From Saccharothrix sp. NRRL B-16348 (GTDB lineage Bacteria; Actinomycetota; Actinomycetes; Mycobacteriales; Pseudonocardiaceae), in contig NZ_LGED01000001.1 in assembly GCF_001280085.1 (NCBI RefSeq), positions 248,001 to 312,000 of the forward strand: a stretch of 64,000 nucleotides of DNA. Reading direction: 5' to 3'. The first letter of the stretch is position 1, and each line of letters opens with the position of its first letter. The translations under genes and the position numbers were made by a program. Of this stretch, positions 34,093 through 42,527 are shown one piece after another. The notes beneath the pieces were generated by a model that made no database searches, had not been told where the DNA came from, and saw only the letters and a program-made list of their open reading frames with translations.

Positions 34093-34638
34093 TTATTGGT
34101 CCCGCTCGCGCTGTTCGGCCTGTTCATGGGCGATCAGCTCGTTCAACCACCGCACTTCGCGCTCGGTGCTCTCGAGCCCGAGCCGGTGCAGCTCCCGGGT
34201 GTACCGGTCGATGCGTTCGCTCGTAGCCGATAACGAGGTGCGCAGCCCCTCGCGGCGCTCTTCGACACGGCGCCTGCGGCCCTCCAGGATGCGCATCCTG
34301 ATCTCGGCCGGGGTGCGGGAGAAGAAGGCCAGGTGGACGCCGAACGAGTCGTCGTCCCACGTCTGCGGCCCGGCGTTGACCAGCAGTTCGGCGAACCTCT
34401 CCTTGCCCTCCGCGGTGAGCTTGTAGACCTTGCGCGCCCGACGGCCCCACCGGGCCGAGTCGTCCTCGGGCACTTCCTCGACGATGAGGCCGCCACGTTG
34501 CAACTTGCGCAACGTGGGGTACAGCGTCCCGTAGGAGAACGCGCGGAACGCACCCAGCAGCTCGTGCAGGCGCTTGCGCAGCTCGTAGCCGTGCATGGGC
34601 GCCTCGTGCAGCAGGCCGAGTATCGCGAACTCCAGCAC
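34093..34638 (-). CDS. PadR-family transcriptional regulator upstream of ino1
   Basis: 181 aa from GTG 34638, set by AGGAGG at about 5 nt; longer in-frame starts run into the promoter palindrome. N-terminal winged helix (1-80): LEFAILGLLHEAPMHGYELRKRL, SYGTLYPTLRKLQRGGLI and the wing with RRARKVYKLTAEGKERF. C-terminal helical domain (about 95-180) for dimerisation, ending in a charged helix. It probably controls itself and ino1, the usual arrangement in actinobacteria; the signal is unknown. Confidence 0.9.
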   Translation of the reverse strand: MLEFAILGLLHEAPMHGYELRKRLHELLGAFRAFSYGTLYPTLRKLQRGGLIVEEVPEDDSARWGRRARKVYKLTAEGKERFAELLVNAGPQTWDDDSFGVHLAFFSRTPAEIRMRILEGRRRRVEERREGLRTSLSATSERIDRYTRELHRLGLESTEREVRWLNELIAHEQAEQRERDQ

Positions 34639-34682
34639 GGGCACCTCCTCGCTCCGGTGAGCGCCGATGGGTGTGTTCAGTA

Positions 34683-34695
34683 TATCGGTGCGATA
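34683..34695. promoter_or_regulatory. Candidate PadR operator TATCG-GTG-CGATA
   Basis: Inverted repeat with 5-bp arms and 3-nt spacer in the short gap between the PadR gene and the divergent DUF5318 gene, in an AT-rich spot (GTATATCGGTGCGATACAT). Confidence 0.5.
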
Positions 34696-34792
34696 CATCC
34701 GCGCACGCCGACGCAGTGTCGCGTGCCACACAGCGACCCCTGCCTTCGGCCCACTGCCCTGAACGGCCCATCGACGCGGTTGGGGCGGCACG

Positions 34793-34798
34793 TACTCT
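34793..34798 (+). promoter_or_regulatory. Leaderless -10 element TACTCT
   Basis: Ends 7 nt before GTG 34806. Confidence 0.55.
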
Positions 34799-34805
34799 GG
34801 TCGTC

Positions 34806-35210
34806 GTGTCGACCCAACGCCAGGTCGTGGACTACGCCTTGCAGCGCCGTGCGCTGCTGGCGGAGGTCTACGCGGGCCGAGTGGGCACGATGGAGGTCTG
34901 CGACGCGAGCCCGTACCTGCTGCGAGCTGCGAAGTTCCACGGCCGGCCGAGCGACGTGACGTGCCCGGTGTGCCGCAAGGAACCGCTCACCCTCGTGTCC
35001 TGGGTCTACGGCGACGAGCTCAAGCACGCGGCCGGGTCCGCGCGCACCGCCGATGAGCTGGCCCGCATGGCGACCCTCTACGAGGAGTTCACCGTGTACG
35101 TGGTCGAAGTTTGCCGCACATGTAGTTGGAACCACCTGGTGCAGTCATACGTCCTGGGAACGCGTGGCCTGAACACTCGCAAGCCACGCAGGAGGACCGC
35201 GGCGGAGTGA
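34806..35210 (+). CDS. DUF5318 family protein upstream of PBP
   Basis: 134 aa from GTG 34806. Contains two Cys pairs, CPVC (CPVCRKEPLTLVSWVYG) and CRTC (VVEVCRTCSWNHL), consistent with a small zinc ribbon, plus a basic tail (NTRKPRRR). This matches the DUF5318 protein that sits before ponA in mycobacteria (Rv0049) and related genera. Function unknown; the fixed neighbourhood hints at a role with the cell-wall synthase, which is inference. It ends 94 bases before the PBP gene and may be cotranscribed with it. Confidence 0.88.
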   Translation: MSTQRQVVDYALQRRALLAEVYAGRVGTMEVCDASPYLLRAAKFHGRPSDVTCPVCRKEPLTLVSWVYGDELKHAAGSARTADELARMATLYEEFTVYVVEVCRTCSWNHLVQSYVLGTRGLNTRKPRRRTAAE

Positions 35211-35304
35211 ACCTGCTCCGACCACGGGCGCCGCTCCGGCGAGGAGCAGCGGCGTACGACCACCGAACCGCGTGCAACGGCACGCCGGTCTGGGAGGCCA
35301 TTTC

Positions 35305-38145
35305 GTGAACGACCAGCATGACGACAGGCATCGTGGCGCGGAGCCGCAATGGCCGACCGGGGAGGACCCGGACGGCGGCGGGCACCCACCGCGCCACGGA
35401 GCCGGGGATCAGCCGGAGCGTCCGAACACCCCGCCAGGTGGTTTCGCGCGCGCTCAGATGGACGGCCCCGGCCCTCGGCACGGCACCCCGCCGGGCGGGT
35501 TCTCCCGTCCGGCCACGCCCCCGGGCGGAGGTCCACCGGTGGGTGGCACGCCGCCCGGCGGCATCCCCCGCGGCGGCCCGCCGCCCCGCCGACCCGCCGG
35601 TCCCGGCGCGCCCGGCCCCCACGGCAGGCCGGGTGGCCCGCCGACCGGTCCCGGCGGCACGTCCGCCGCGGGCAGCGTGCCCGGCGGCCCCGGCCAGCGA
35701 CCACCCACGCCCCCCGGTGGCGTGCACCGACCCGGAGGTCCCGTGCCTCCCGGCGGCCGTCCACCGGTCGGCGGTCCTGGTGGTCCTGGTGGTCCGCGCA
35801 GGCCAGGTGGCCCGGGTACCCCTCCGCGGCGTCCCGGCGAGGAGCCGACGGACCTGCTGCCGCCCGTGTACCAGTCCACGCCGCGCGAGCCCGAGCTCCT
35901 CACCCACCGCGAGGACGAGGTCGAGCTCGAGCCGTTCTACGACGACGAGTACGACGAGGAGCTGACCGAGGAGGAGGCCCGCGCCGTGCGCCGCAAGAAG
36001 ATCTGGCGCCGCGTGCGCCGCACCACCTACGTGGCCTTCGGGCTGATGCTGCTGGCGCCGGTCGTCGCGTTCGCCATCGCCTACCAGGTGGTCGAGGTCC
36101 CGAACCCCGAGGCCCTCGCGGCCGAGCAGGGCAAGGCGATCACGATCCTCTACGCCGACGGCTCCGTGATGACGAAGTACGCCCCCGGCGAGGCGAACCG
36201 GACCATGGTCAAGTACGAGGACCTGCCGGAGTCGATCAAGCACGCCGTCTTCGCCGCGGAGGACCCGACGTTCGAGACGAACGTCGGCTTCGACCTGACC
36301 GCCATCGCCCGCGCCGGCTGGTACCAGCTCAAGGGCGAGCAGAGCGGTGGCTCGGGCCTCACCCAGCAGTACGTCAAAGAGGCCACCGACCAGTCGGACA
36401 TGACGCTGAGCCGCAAGTTCACCGAAGCCGTGACCGCGTACAAGATGTCGCAGCAGCAGGACAAGAGGGACATCCTGACCGCGTACTTGAACACGATCTA
36501 CTTCGGCAAGGGCGCCTACGGCATCAAGACGGCGGCGAAGGCGTACTTCGGTCACGACGACCTGAAGAACCTCACCGACTCGCAGGCCGCCCTGCTGGCG
36601 GGCATGATCCAGAACCCCGGTCGCGACTGGCAGCCCGCGTACCTGCTGGAGCGCTGGAACTACGTGATGGACCAGATGCTCGAGTACAAGTGGATCGAGC
36701 CGTCCTACCGCGAGACCCAGCCGTTCCCGGAGCCGGTGCCGCAGACCGACGAGTCCGGTCTGGCCGGTCCCCGCCTCCACATCCGCGACCAGATCCTCAA
36801 GGAGATGGACAAGGTCGAGTGGGACGTCAAGAAGGCGCAGACGGTCGGCGTCACCGTGCACACCACCATCGACCCGCCGAAGCAGCTGGCGGCCGAGCAG
36901 GCGGTGGACGAGGTCCTCGGCCCGCAGCCCAAGGAGCTGCGGTCGTCGCTGACCGCGATCAACCCGCAGACGGGCGCGGTGCAGGCGTACTACGCGGGCG
37001 CTGACGGCACGGGCCTCGACTACGCCACCGACACGCTCCAAGAGGCCGGCTCGTCGTTCAAGCCGTTCGACCTGGTCGCCGCCCTGAAGGCGGGCAAGGG
37101 CCTCGGCTCGACCTACGACGGCCGGTCGCCGAAGGTGTTCGAGCTCGGCGGCACCAGCATCACGATCCGCAACGCGTCCGACCCGAGGAACACCTGCGGC
37201 GAGAAGTGCTCCATCCGCAAGGCCATGGAGATGTCCCTGAACACCGTGTTCTACGACATGGTGATCAAGATCGGCACCCAGCCGGTCGCCGACGCCGCGC
37301 ACGCGGCGGGCATCCCGAAGACCGTCGAGGTCCAGGGCGTGCAGAAGAACCTGCTGGTCAACGAGAACGGCGGCCCGCCGAACGTCGGTATCGCGATCGG
37401 CGGTGGCGAGGCGCAGGTCAGGCCGTTCGACATGGCCTCGGCGTACGCCACGTTCGCCGCGCGCGGCATCTACCACGAGCCGTTCTTCATCTCGAAGATC
37501 ACCAACGCCGAGGGCAAGGCGGTCTACCAGCACGTCGACGTGTCGCGGCAGGCGTTCGACCCGGACCCGCAGATGAACCAGGACATCGCGGACAACGTCA
37601 CCGAGTCGCTCAAGCCCGTCCTGACGTACGCGAAGATCCCGTGCACGGGCCGCGAGTGCGCCGGCAAGACCGGCACGCACGAGCTGCCCGACAACGCCAG
37701 CCAGAACTCGAAGGCCTGGATGGTCGGCTACACCCCGTCGCTGTCGGCGGCGGTGTGGCTGGGTCGCGACGAGGGCAACGTGGCGTTGCAGGACAACAAG
37801 GGCAACCCGATCTTCGGTGGTGGCCTGCCCGGTCAGATCTGGAAGAAGTTCATGGACAAGTCGCTGGCGGGAACGCAGCCCGAGCCGTTCCCCAAGCCGC
37901 GGAAGCTCAACGAGTTCGACGAGCCGAAGCAGACCACGACGACGACCACGACGACCACCACGCAGAAGAAGGACGACGACAAGCGCTCGACGACGACCGA
38001 CCCGACCACGACCCGGTCCACGACCACCACGACGACGCGCACCCGTCCCACGTGCATCGGGCTGGCGTGCCCGCCCACGACCACCACGACGGCGGAGAAC
38101 GACCCTGATCCGATCGGTGGTGGCGGTAGTCCGCCAACGGGTTAG
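35305..38145 (+). CDS. ponA: Class A penicillin-binding protein (transglycosylase/transpeptidase)
   Basis: 946 aa from GTG 35305 (GGGAGG at 8 nt). Long cytoplasmic Pro/Gly-rich head (1-190) with repeated TPPGG motifs, acidic stretch, membrane helix about 240-265. GT51 domain about 285-470 with catalytic Glu near residue 319 (AAEDPTF), GGSGLTQQYVKE and KFTEAVTAYKMSQQQ. Transpeptidase about 550-850: SSFK with nucleophile Ser583, SLN, and KTG at Lys788 (GKTGTHE). A Thr-rich linker and a short Pro/Gly tail follow. It polymerises and cross-links peptidoglycan outside the membrane. The gene order (DUF5318 protein, PBP, GT87 gene, then rpsF further on) equals the mycobacterial ponA1 locus. Confidence 0.95.
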   Translation: MNDQHDDRHRGAEPQWPTGEDPDGGGHPPRHGAGDQPERPNTPPGGFARAQMDGPGPRHGTPPGGFSRPATPPGGGPPVGGTPPGGIPRGGPPPRRPAGPGAPGPHGRPGGPPTGPGGTSAAGSVPGGPGQRPPTPPGGVHRPGGPVPPGGRPPVGGPGGPGGPRRPGGPGTPPRRPGEEPTDLLPPVYQSTPREPELLTHREDEVELEPFYDDEYDEELTEEEARAVRRKKIWRRVRRTTYVAFGLMLLAPVVAFAIAYQVVEVPNPEALAAEQGKAITILYADGSVMTKYAPGEANRTMVKYEDLPESIKHAVFAAEDPTFETNVGFDLTAIARAGWYQLKGEQSGGSGLTQQYVKEATDQSDMTLSRKFTEAVTAYKMSQQQDKRDILTAYLNTIYFGKGAYGIKTAAKAYFGHDDLKNLTDSQAALLAGMIQNPGRDWQPAYLLERWNYVMDQMLEYKWIEPSYRETQPFPEPVPQTDESGLAGPRLHIRDQILKEMDKVEWDVKKAQTVGVTVHTTIDPPKQLAAEQAVDEVLGPQPKELRSSLTAINPQTGAVQAYYAGADGTGLDYATDTLQEAGSSFKPFDLVAALKAGKGLGSTYDGRSPKVFELGGTSITIRNASDPRNTCGEKCSIRKAMEMSLNTVFYDMVIKIGTQPVADAAHAAGIPKTVEVQGVQKNLLVNENGGPPNVGIAIGGGEAQVRPFDMASAYATFAARGIYHEPFFISKITNAEGKAVYQHVDVSRQAFDPDPQMNQDIADNVTESLKPVLTYAKIPCTGRECAGKTGTHELPDNASQNSKAWMVGYTPSLSAAVWLGRDEGNVALQDNKGNPIFGGGLPGQIWKKFMDKSLAGTQPEPFPKPRKLNEFDEPKQTTTTTTTTTTQKKDDDKRSTTTDPTTTRSTTTTTTRTRPTCIGLACPPTTTTTAENDPDPIGGGGSPPTG

Positions 38146-38168
38146 CGCCCGAAGCCAGTGAACGCGTG

Positions 38169-38199
38169 AGAGGGGTCCGGCCGAGCGCCGGGCCCCTCT
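38169..38199 (+). terminator. Hairpin terminator after ponA
   Basis: 13-bp arms (38169-38181 and 38187-38199, one wobble pair), 5-nt loop, followed by TT. Confidence 0.75.
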
Positions 38200-38278
38200 T
38201 CGCGTGCGGGCCGGGGAACGGGCGCGACGATCCACGCGGGTTCGTGACGACCTCACAACTTCCGTTGACCCCTGCCCG

Positions 38279-38284
38279 TAGCAT
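38279..38284 (+). promoter_or_regulatory. Leaderless -10 element TAGCAT
   Basis: Ends 8 nt before GTG 38293. Confidence 0.5.
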
Positions 38285-38292
38285 CCGTCACC

Positions 38293-39900
38293 GTGGCCAG
38301 CCCTTCGCAGCACTCGCAGGCGATCCCCGACGGTTCGCAGGCGAACGCCGACGACACCGACTCGCTCAGCCCCGACGAGCGCGTCAACCCGACGTGGACC
38401 GAGCCGCTGGCGCGGGCCGCGAGCAAGCCGCTGGGCGGCCCCGTCGGCAAGCACGCGTCGGTCGGGCGGCAGTGGTTCTGGACGCCGCTGCGGGTCGTGC
38501 TGCTGTTCGCGGTGGTGACGCTGGCGCTGGCGTGGTTCCAGAAGTCGCCGTGCGTGCAGCAGTACGTGGACGACAACGGCGTGGTGCAGCTCGACTGGCG
38601 CGGCAGCAAGCAGTTCACCGCGATGTGCTACTCCGACACCGTGCCGCTGTACACGGCGGAGCGGTTGGACAAGCCGGACACGTTCCCCTACAAGACGTCG
38701 TGGGTGGACGACGAGGGCAAGCCGACGGCGCACGTGCGGTACATGGAGTACCCCGTGCTGACGGGCATGTTCCAGCTGCTCAACGCGCGCATGGCGCAGG
38801 GCTGGACGGTCATCGCCTCGTCCGGGTGGCTGCCCAACCCCATGACCGTGATCGTGTACTTCAACATCACCGCGCTGTGGCTGGCGCTGGCGTGGCTGGT
38901 GACCGCCTACGCGGTGGCGCAGCTGGCCAGGCGACGCCCGTACGACGCGGTGATGGTGGCGGTGTCGCCCTTGGTGATCGTGCACGCGTTCACCAACTTC
39001 GACACGCTCGCCACCGCGTTCGCCACGGCGGGGATGCTCGCGTGGGCGCGCAAGAAGCCGGTGCTGGCGGGCGTGCTGCTCGGGCTGGGCGGCGCGGCGA
39101 AGCTGTACCCGCTGTTCCTGCTCGGGCCGTTGCTGTTGTTGTGCTGGCGCGCGGGCAAGCTGCGGGCCGGGTGGACCACGTTCGGCGCGACGCTGGCCAC
39201 CTGGGGCCTGGTGAACGCGCCGATCGCGTGGCTCTACCCGGACGGCTGGCGCGAGTTCTTCCGGCTGAACACCGAGCGCGGCGTCGACCCCGACTCGCTC
39301 TACAACGTGATCGCGCAGTGGACCGGGTGGCCCGGCTTCGACCCGGGTCTCGCGCACGGGCAGGCGCCCGAGGTGTTGAACACGGTCAGCGCGGTGCTGT
39401 TCCTGGTGTGCTGCGCGGCGGTCGGGTTCGTGGCCATGTCCGCGCCGCGCCGGCCGAGGTTCGCGCAGCTGGCGTTCCTCGTGGTGGCCGCGTTCCTGCT
39501 GACGAACAAGGTGTGGAGCCCGCAGTACTCGCTGTGGCTCGTGCCGCTGGCCGTGCTGGCGCTGCCGCGGTGGAAGCTGCTGCTGGCGTGGATGGCGGTG
39601 GACGCGCTGGTGTGGGTGCCGCGGATGCTCTTCTACCTGGGCGTGGACAACAAGGGCCTGCCGATCGACTGGTTCCTCGGCGCGGTGGTGGCGCGTGACG
39701 TCGCGGTGATCGTGCTGTGCTGCCTCATCGTGCGCGAGATCTACCGGCCGGCGCTGGACAAGGTGCGCCAAGCCGGTGACGACGACCCGTGCGGCGGGTT
39801 CGTCGACGAGGCGCCGGACCGGTTCGCGCTGCGGTTCGGCCGACGGGCGAAGGCGGTCAGCGCACCGTCGCCAGGAAACTCCGCCACGCCCGTGGGGTGA
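38293..39900 (+). CDS. GT87-family (DUF2029) polyprenol-phosphate-dependent glycosyltransferase
   Basis: 535 aa from GTG 38293. Hydrophilic N-terminus (1-65), then about ten membrane helices. A long first extracellular loop includes YMEYPVLTGMFQ, matching the EYPVLTG motif of GT87 mannosyltransferases; further blocks are AAKLYPLFLLGPLLL and NKVWSPQYSLWLVPL. Homologues in mycobacteria (Rv0051 position) sit at the same place after ponA and act in lipid-linked mannan/arabinomannan or wall glycan assembly. The last 44 nt overlap the convergent DUF397 gene at 39857. A paralogue lies at 41116. Confidence 0.88.
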   Translation: MASPSQHSQAIPDGSQANADDTDSLSPDERVNPTWTEPLARAASKPLGGPVGKHASVGRQWFWTPLRVVLLFAVVTLALAWFQKSPCVQQYVDDNGVVQLDWRGSKQFTAMCYSDTVPLYTAERLDKPDTFPYKTSWVDDEGKPTAHVRYMEYPVLTGMFQLLNARMAQGWTVIASSGWLPNPMTVIVYFNITALWLALAWLVTAYAVAQLARRRPYDAVMVAVSPLVIVHAFTNFDTLATAFATAGMLAWARKKPVLAGVLLGLGGAAKLYPLFLLGPLLLLCWRAGKLRAGWTTFGATLATWGLVNAPIAWLYPDGWREFFRLNTERGVDPDSLYNVIAQWTGWPGFDPGLAHGQAPEVLNTVSAVLFLVCCAAVGFVAMSAPRRPRFAQLAFLVVAAFLLTNKVWSPQYSLWLVPLAVLALPRWKLLLAWMAVDALVWVPRMLFYLGVDNKGLPIDWFLGAVVARDVAVIVLCCLIVREIYRPALDKVRQAGDDDPCGGFVDEAPDRFALRFGRRAKAVSAPSPGNSATPVG

Positions 39901-40075
39901 CGGCGAGCCGGTCGCCTTCGGGGTTCTTCGAGTCCCGAAGGCCGACCGACCTCTCGCCGTGCGCGACCTCGACGCACTCCTGACCAGCAGTGCTGTACGT
40001 GCTCTTGCGCCACGCGACCTCGACGCAGTTCTGGCCCGCAGTGCTGTAGCTGCTCTTGCGCCAAGTCGAGGTCAT
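39857..40075 (-). CDS. DUF397 protein with internally duplicated motif
   Basis: 72 aa from ATG 40075. The family motif W-R-K-S-S-Y-S-x-x-x-x-x-C-V-E-V-A occurs twice in tandem: TWRKSSYSTAGQNCVEVA then WRKSTYSTAGQECVEVA, followed by the normal RDSKNPEGDRLAVTPRAWRSFLATV end. Ordinary DUF397 proteins have one motif and are about 60-65 aa, so the N-terminal part has duplicated. Located 14 bases after the XRE/DUF5753 regulator, the standard actinobacterial pairing that acts as a developmental or toxin-antitoxin-like module. Overlaps the 3' end of the convergent GT87 gene by 44 bases. Confidence 0.85.
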   Translation of the reverse strand: MTSTWRKSSYSTAGQNCVEVAWRKSTYSTAGQECVEVAHGERSVGLRDSKNPEGDRLAVTPRAWRSFLATVR

Positions 40076-40089
40076 GCCGCCCCCTGAGG

Positions 40090-40962
40090 TCAGTAGGGGA
40101 TCGTCTCCCCTGACAGCTCGTCGATCACCCGGCCGATCAGCTTCGCCGACCGCCCGACGTCCAACGCGTCCGCGATCAACCGGTCGAACGTGACGTTATA
40201 CCGCTCGATCTCCGGCTTGTCCTCCATGAAGAGGCCACCGGTCTGGTTCTCCAAATAGATCACGTCCGGGTCCTGCCGTCGATCCGCGAACCGGGCGATC
40301 ACGAACGGCCCGCTCATCGCCGGGTGCTGCCCGGCCGAGAACGGCAAGACCTGCAACGTGATCGACGGTTGGTGCGCCAGCTCAAGCAGGTGCTGCAACT
40401 GCTCACGCATCACCTGCTCGCCGCCGACCACCCGGCGGATGGCCGACTCGTTCAACACCGCCCAGAGGTCCAGGTCGCCCTTGAGGACCCGTTCCTGGCG
40501 GGCGAGTCGGACCTCGGTGTAGCGCTCGGGGTCGATGTCTTCTCGCGGTCGTGTCGCGGTGTTCACCGCATTGGCGTACGCCTCGGTCTGCATCAGGCCT
40601 GGAACGACCTCGGCTTGGTAGAAGAGCACGCGCGTCGCCTCGGCCTCCAGGTTGGCGTAGGTCATGAACCTGGGGGACATGACGTCCGCGTGGCTGCTCC
40701 AGAAACCGCGCCGGTTCGCCTCCTTGGCCAAGGTGACCAAGCCGTCCCAGTGGTCCTCGGGCACGTCGAGGTAACGGAGCACGTCCTTGACCTCGGCGGG
40801 CCGGATCCGCAGGTGCCCGGCCTCGATCTTCGACACCCGGCTCTGCTGGCAGTGCAGGATTCCGGCGATGTCGAGGTGCGTGCGGTTCGCCTCCTCGCGC
40901 AGTCGGCGCAACTCGTGCCCGAGTCGCCGCCTGCGCAAAGTGCTCCCCCGTGGCGCGGTCAT
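40090..40962 (-). CDS. XRE-family regulator with DUF5753 domain
   Basis: 290 aa from ATG 40962, set by GGAGG at 7 nt. HTH about residues 12-68 (LGHELRRLREEANRTHLDIAGILHCQQSRVSKIEAGHLRI), then the DUF5753 domain from about 95 with YANLEAEATRVLFYQAEVVPGLMQTEAYANAV, LNESAIRRVVGG, ITLQVLPFSAGQHPAMSGPF and IYLENQTGGLFMEDKPEIERY. This is the BldB/WhiJ-associated regulator type. It pairs with the DUF397 gene directly downstream; such pairs influence sporulation and antibiotic genes in Streptomyces. Target genes here are unknown. Confidence 0.93.
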   Translation of the reverse strand: MTAPRGSTLRRRRLGHELRRLREEANRTHLDIAGILHCQQSRVSKIEAGHLRIRPAEVKDVLRYLDVPEDHWDGLVTLAKEANRRGFWSSHADVMSPRFMTYANLEAEATRVLFYQAEVVPGLMQTEAYANAVNTATRPREDIDPERYTEVRLARQERVLKGDLDLWAVLNESAIRRVVGGEQVMREQLQHLLELAHQPSITLQVLPFSAGQHPAMSGPFVIARFADRRQDPDVIYLENQTGGLFMEDKPEIERYNVTFDRLIADALDVGRSAKLIGRVIDELSGETIPY

Positions 40963-41115
40963 GGTGATGCCTCCGTTCGAACCCGGCGGTTGGATGACCA
41001 TCACCTTGGCCTCGGGCCCGAATCGGAACCACCTTGGCGGTCCGACTTCACTCGAAAGAGGCGGAATTCCAATCGAAATATTCCAACAGTGCGTCCGCGC
41101 AACGCTTTCCGCAGG

Positions 41116-42504
41116 TCACGCGCTTGCGGTGGGAGCCGGGCGGGGCCGGCGGCGGGTGGGCGTGAGGTGGTCGGTGAACGTGGTCTCCGACTTCAGGAAC
41201 ACCAGGAACAGCGCCACCAGCAGCGCCGCCCGGCCCCACACGCCGATCACCACGGCCTGCGCCGCGAAGCCGTCGTAGATCCCGGACGGCTCGCCGAACT
41301 CGATCGCGTAGAACCACCGGAAGATGCCGACGCCCATCGCGAGGTCCGCCGCGAAGTACGCCGCCACCCAGCCCCAGTTCACCCGCAGCAGCACGAACAT
41401 CGGCACCAGCCACAGCGTGTACTGCGGCGAGTGCACCTTGTGCAGCAGCAGGAAACCGCACAGCATCGCCGCCGACACGGGCACCCACGGGTAGCTGCCC
41501 TCGCGCAGGTACCGCCGCCAGCCGAGCCAACACGCCAGCGCGAACGACAGCACGATCGCGACCGGTGACAGCACGCCCACCAGCGACTGCATGGCGGCGT
41601 CGGACATGAACGGCCGCATCGACCAGAACCAGATCGAGTTCGTGGTGATGTCGACCCGCCGCAGGCCCTGGAACGCGAACGACGCCTTCCAGCCCTCCAG
41701 CCCGGCCACCGCGAACGGCAGGTTGACCAGCACCACCGTCATCAGGGCCGCCAGCGCCACCCGCACCGCGCCCACGACGTCGTACCGGGCGCCGCGCGGC
41801 AGCCACCGGCCGCCCGGGCCGCCGGTCAGCACGTACAGGCACAGCGGCAGCACGAAGATCGCCGGGTAGATCTTGAACGCGAACCCGATGCCCAGCAGCA
41901 CGGACGCGACCACGGCGCGGTCGACCAGGGGCCGCTCCCGCCGTCCCCAACCGCGGTGCGCCACGTACACCGCCGCCACCGCGCACAGCACGACCGGCAG
42001 GTCCCAGTTGTGGAACGCGTACAGCACCATCGGCGGGCCCAGCGCCCAGATCAGCGCGCGCCACCGGCTCAGCTTGCCGAGCAGCCACCCGGTGGCCAGC
42101 CCGAACGGCGCCATCAGCAGCGCCGAGAACAGCAGGAACGCGGCGTCGTCGTGCGCGAGGATCGCACCCGCCCAGATCGTCAGGCCGGTCAGCACCGGGT
42201 ACTCGACCACGCCCCCGACCAGCACGCCCCGGCTGGTGATGCTCCCGTTGACGTACGGGAACACGTGCCGGTCGATGTCACGGCCGATCCACAGGTGCTG
42301 GATGTCGGAGTAGCAGACCTCGGCCTTGTTGCGCTTCTCGTAGTCCGGCGCGCTGCGGCCCCACTGGTCGAACTCCGGTCCGGTGCAGCGGTCCTTGTTC
42401 AGGAAACCCGCGAACATCGTCAGCCCGCACAGGAGGACGACCGCGGCGAGCGCGACCCGGCCGAACCGCGGCGGTGACGACCCGGCGTCCGCGCGCCCCG
42501 GCAC
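41116..42504 (-). CDS. GT87-family (DUF2029) membrane glycosyltransferase, second copy
   Basis: 462 aa from GTG 42504, favoured by GGGAGG at about 8 nt; GTG 42525, four bases after the nfo stop, is an alternative by coupling. About ten membrane helices. EYPVLTGLTIW, FKIYPAIFVLPLCLY and LHKVHSPQYTLWLVPMFVLL match the GT87 blocks of the gene at 38293, though the two proteins are clearly diverged. The first loop has CYSDIQHLWIGRD. Expected role: transfer of a mannose-type sugar from a polyprenol phosphate outside the membrane. The operon with endonuclease IV upstream looks functionally unrelated. Confidence 0.87.
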   Translation of the reverse strand: MPGRADAGSSPPRFGRVALAAVVLLCGLTMFAGFLNKDRCTGPEFDQWGRSAPDYEKRNKAEVCYSDIQHLWIGRDIDRHVFPYVNGSITSRGVLVGGVVEYPVLTGLTIWAGAILAHDDAAFLLFSALLMAPFGLATGWLLGKLSRWRALIWALGPPMVLYAFHNWDLPVVLCAVAAVYVAHRGWGRRERPLVDRAVVASVLLGIGFAFKIYPAIFVLPLCLYVLTGGPGGRWLPRGARYDVVGAVRVALAALMTVVLVNLPFAVAGLEGWKASFAFQGLRRVDITTNSIWFWSMRPFMSDAAMQSLVGVLSPVAIVLSFALACWLGWRRYLREGSYPWVPVSAAMLCGFLLLHKVHSPQYTLWLVPMFVLLRVNWGWVAAYFAADLAMGVGIFRWFYAIEFGEPSGIYDGFAAQAVVIGVWGRAALLVALFLVFLKSETTFTDHLTPTRRRPRPAPTASA

Positions 42505-42527
42505 GGCCACCACCTCCCGGGTCACGC

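Noticed and set aside
35089..39771. 1560-aa open frame on the minus strand across ponA and the GT87 gene
   Set aside because: It is antisense to two well-recognised genes, is rich in Arg/His/Gly low complexity, and has no motif or ribosome site. Long antisense frames are normal at this GC content.
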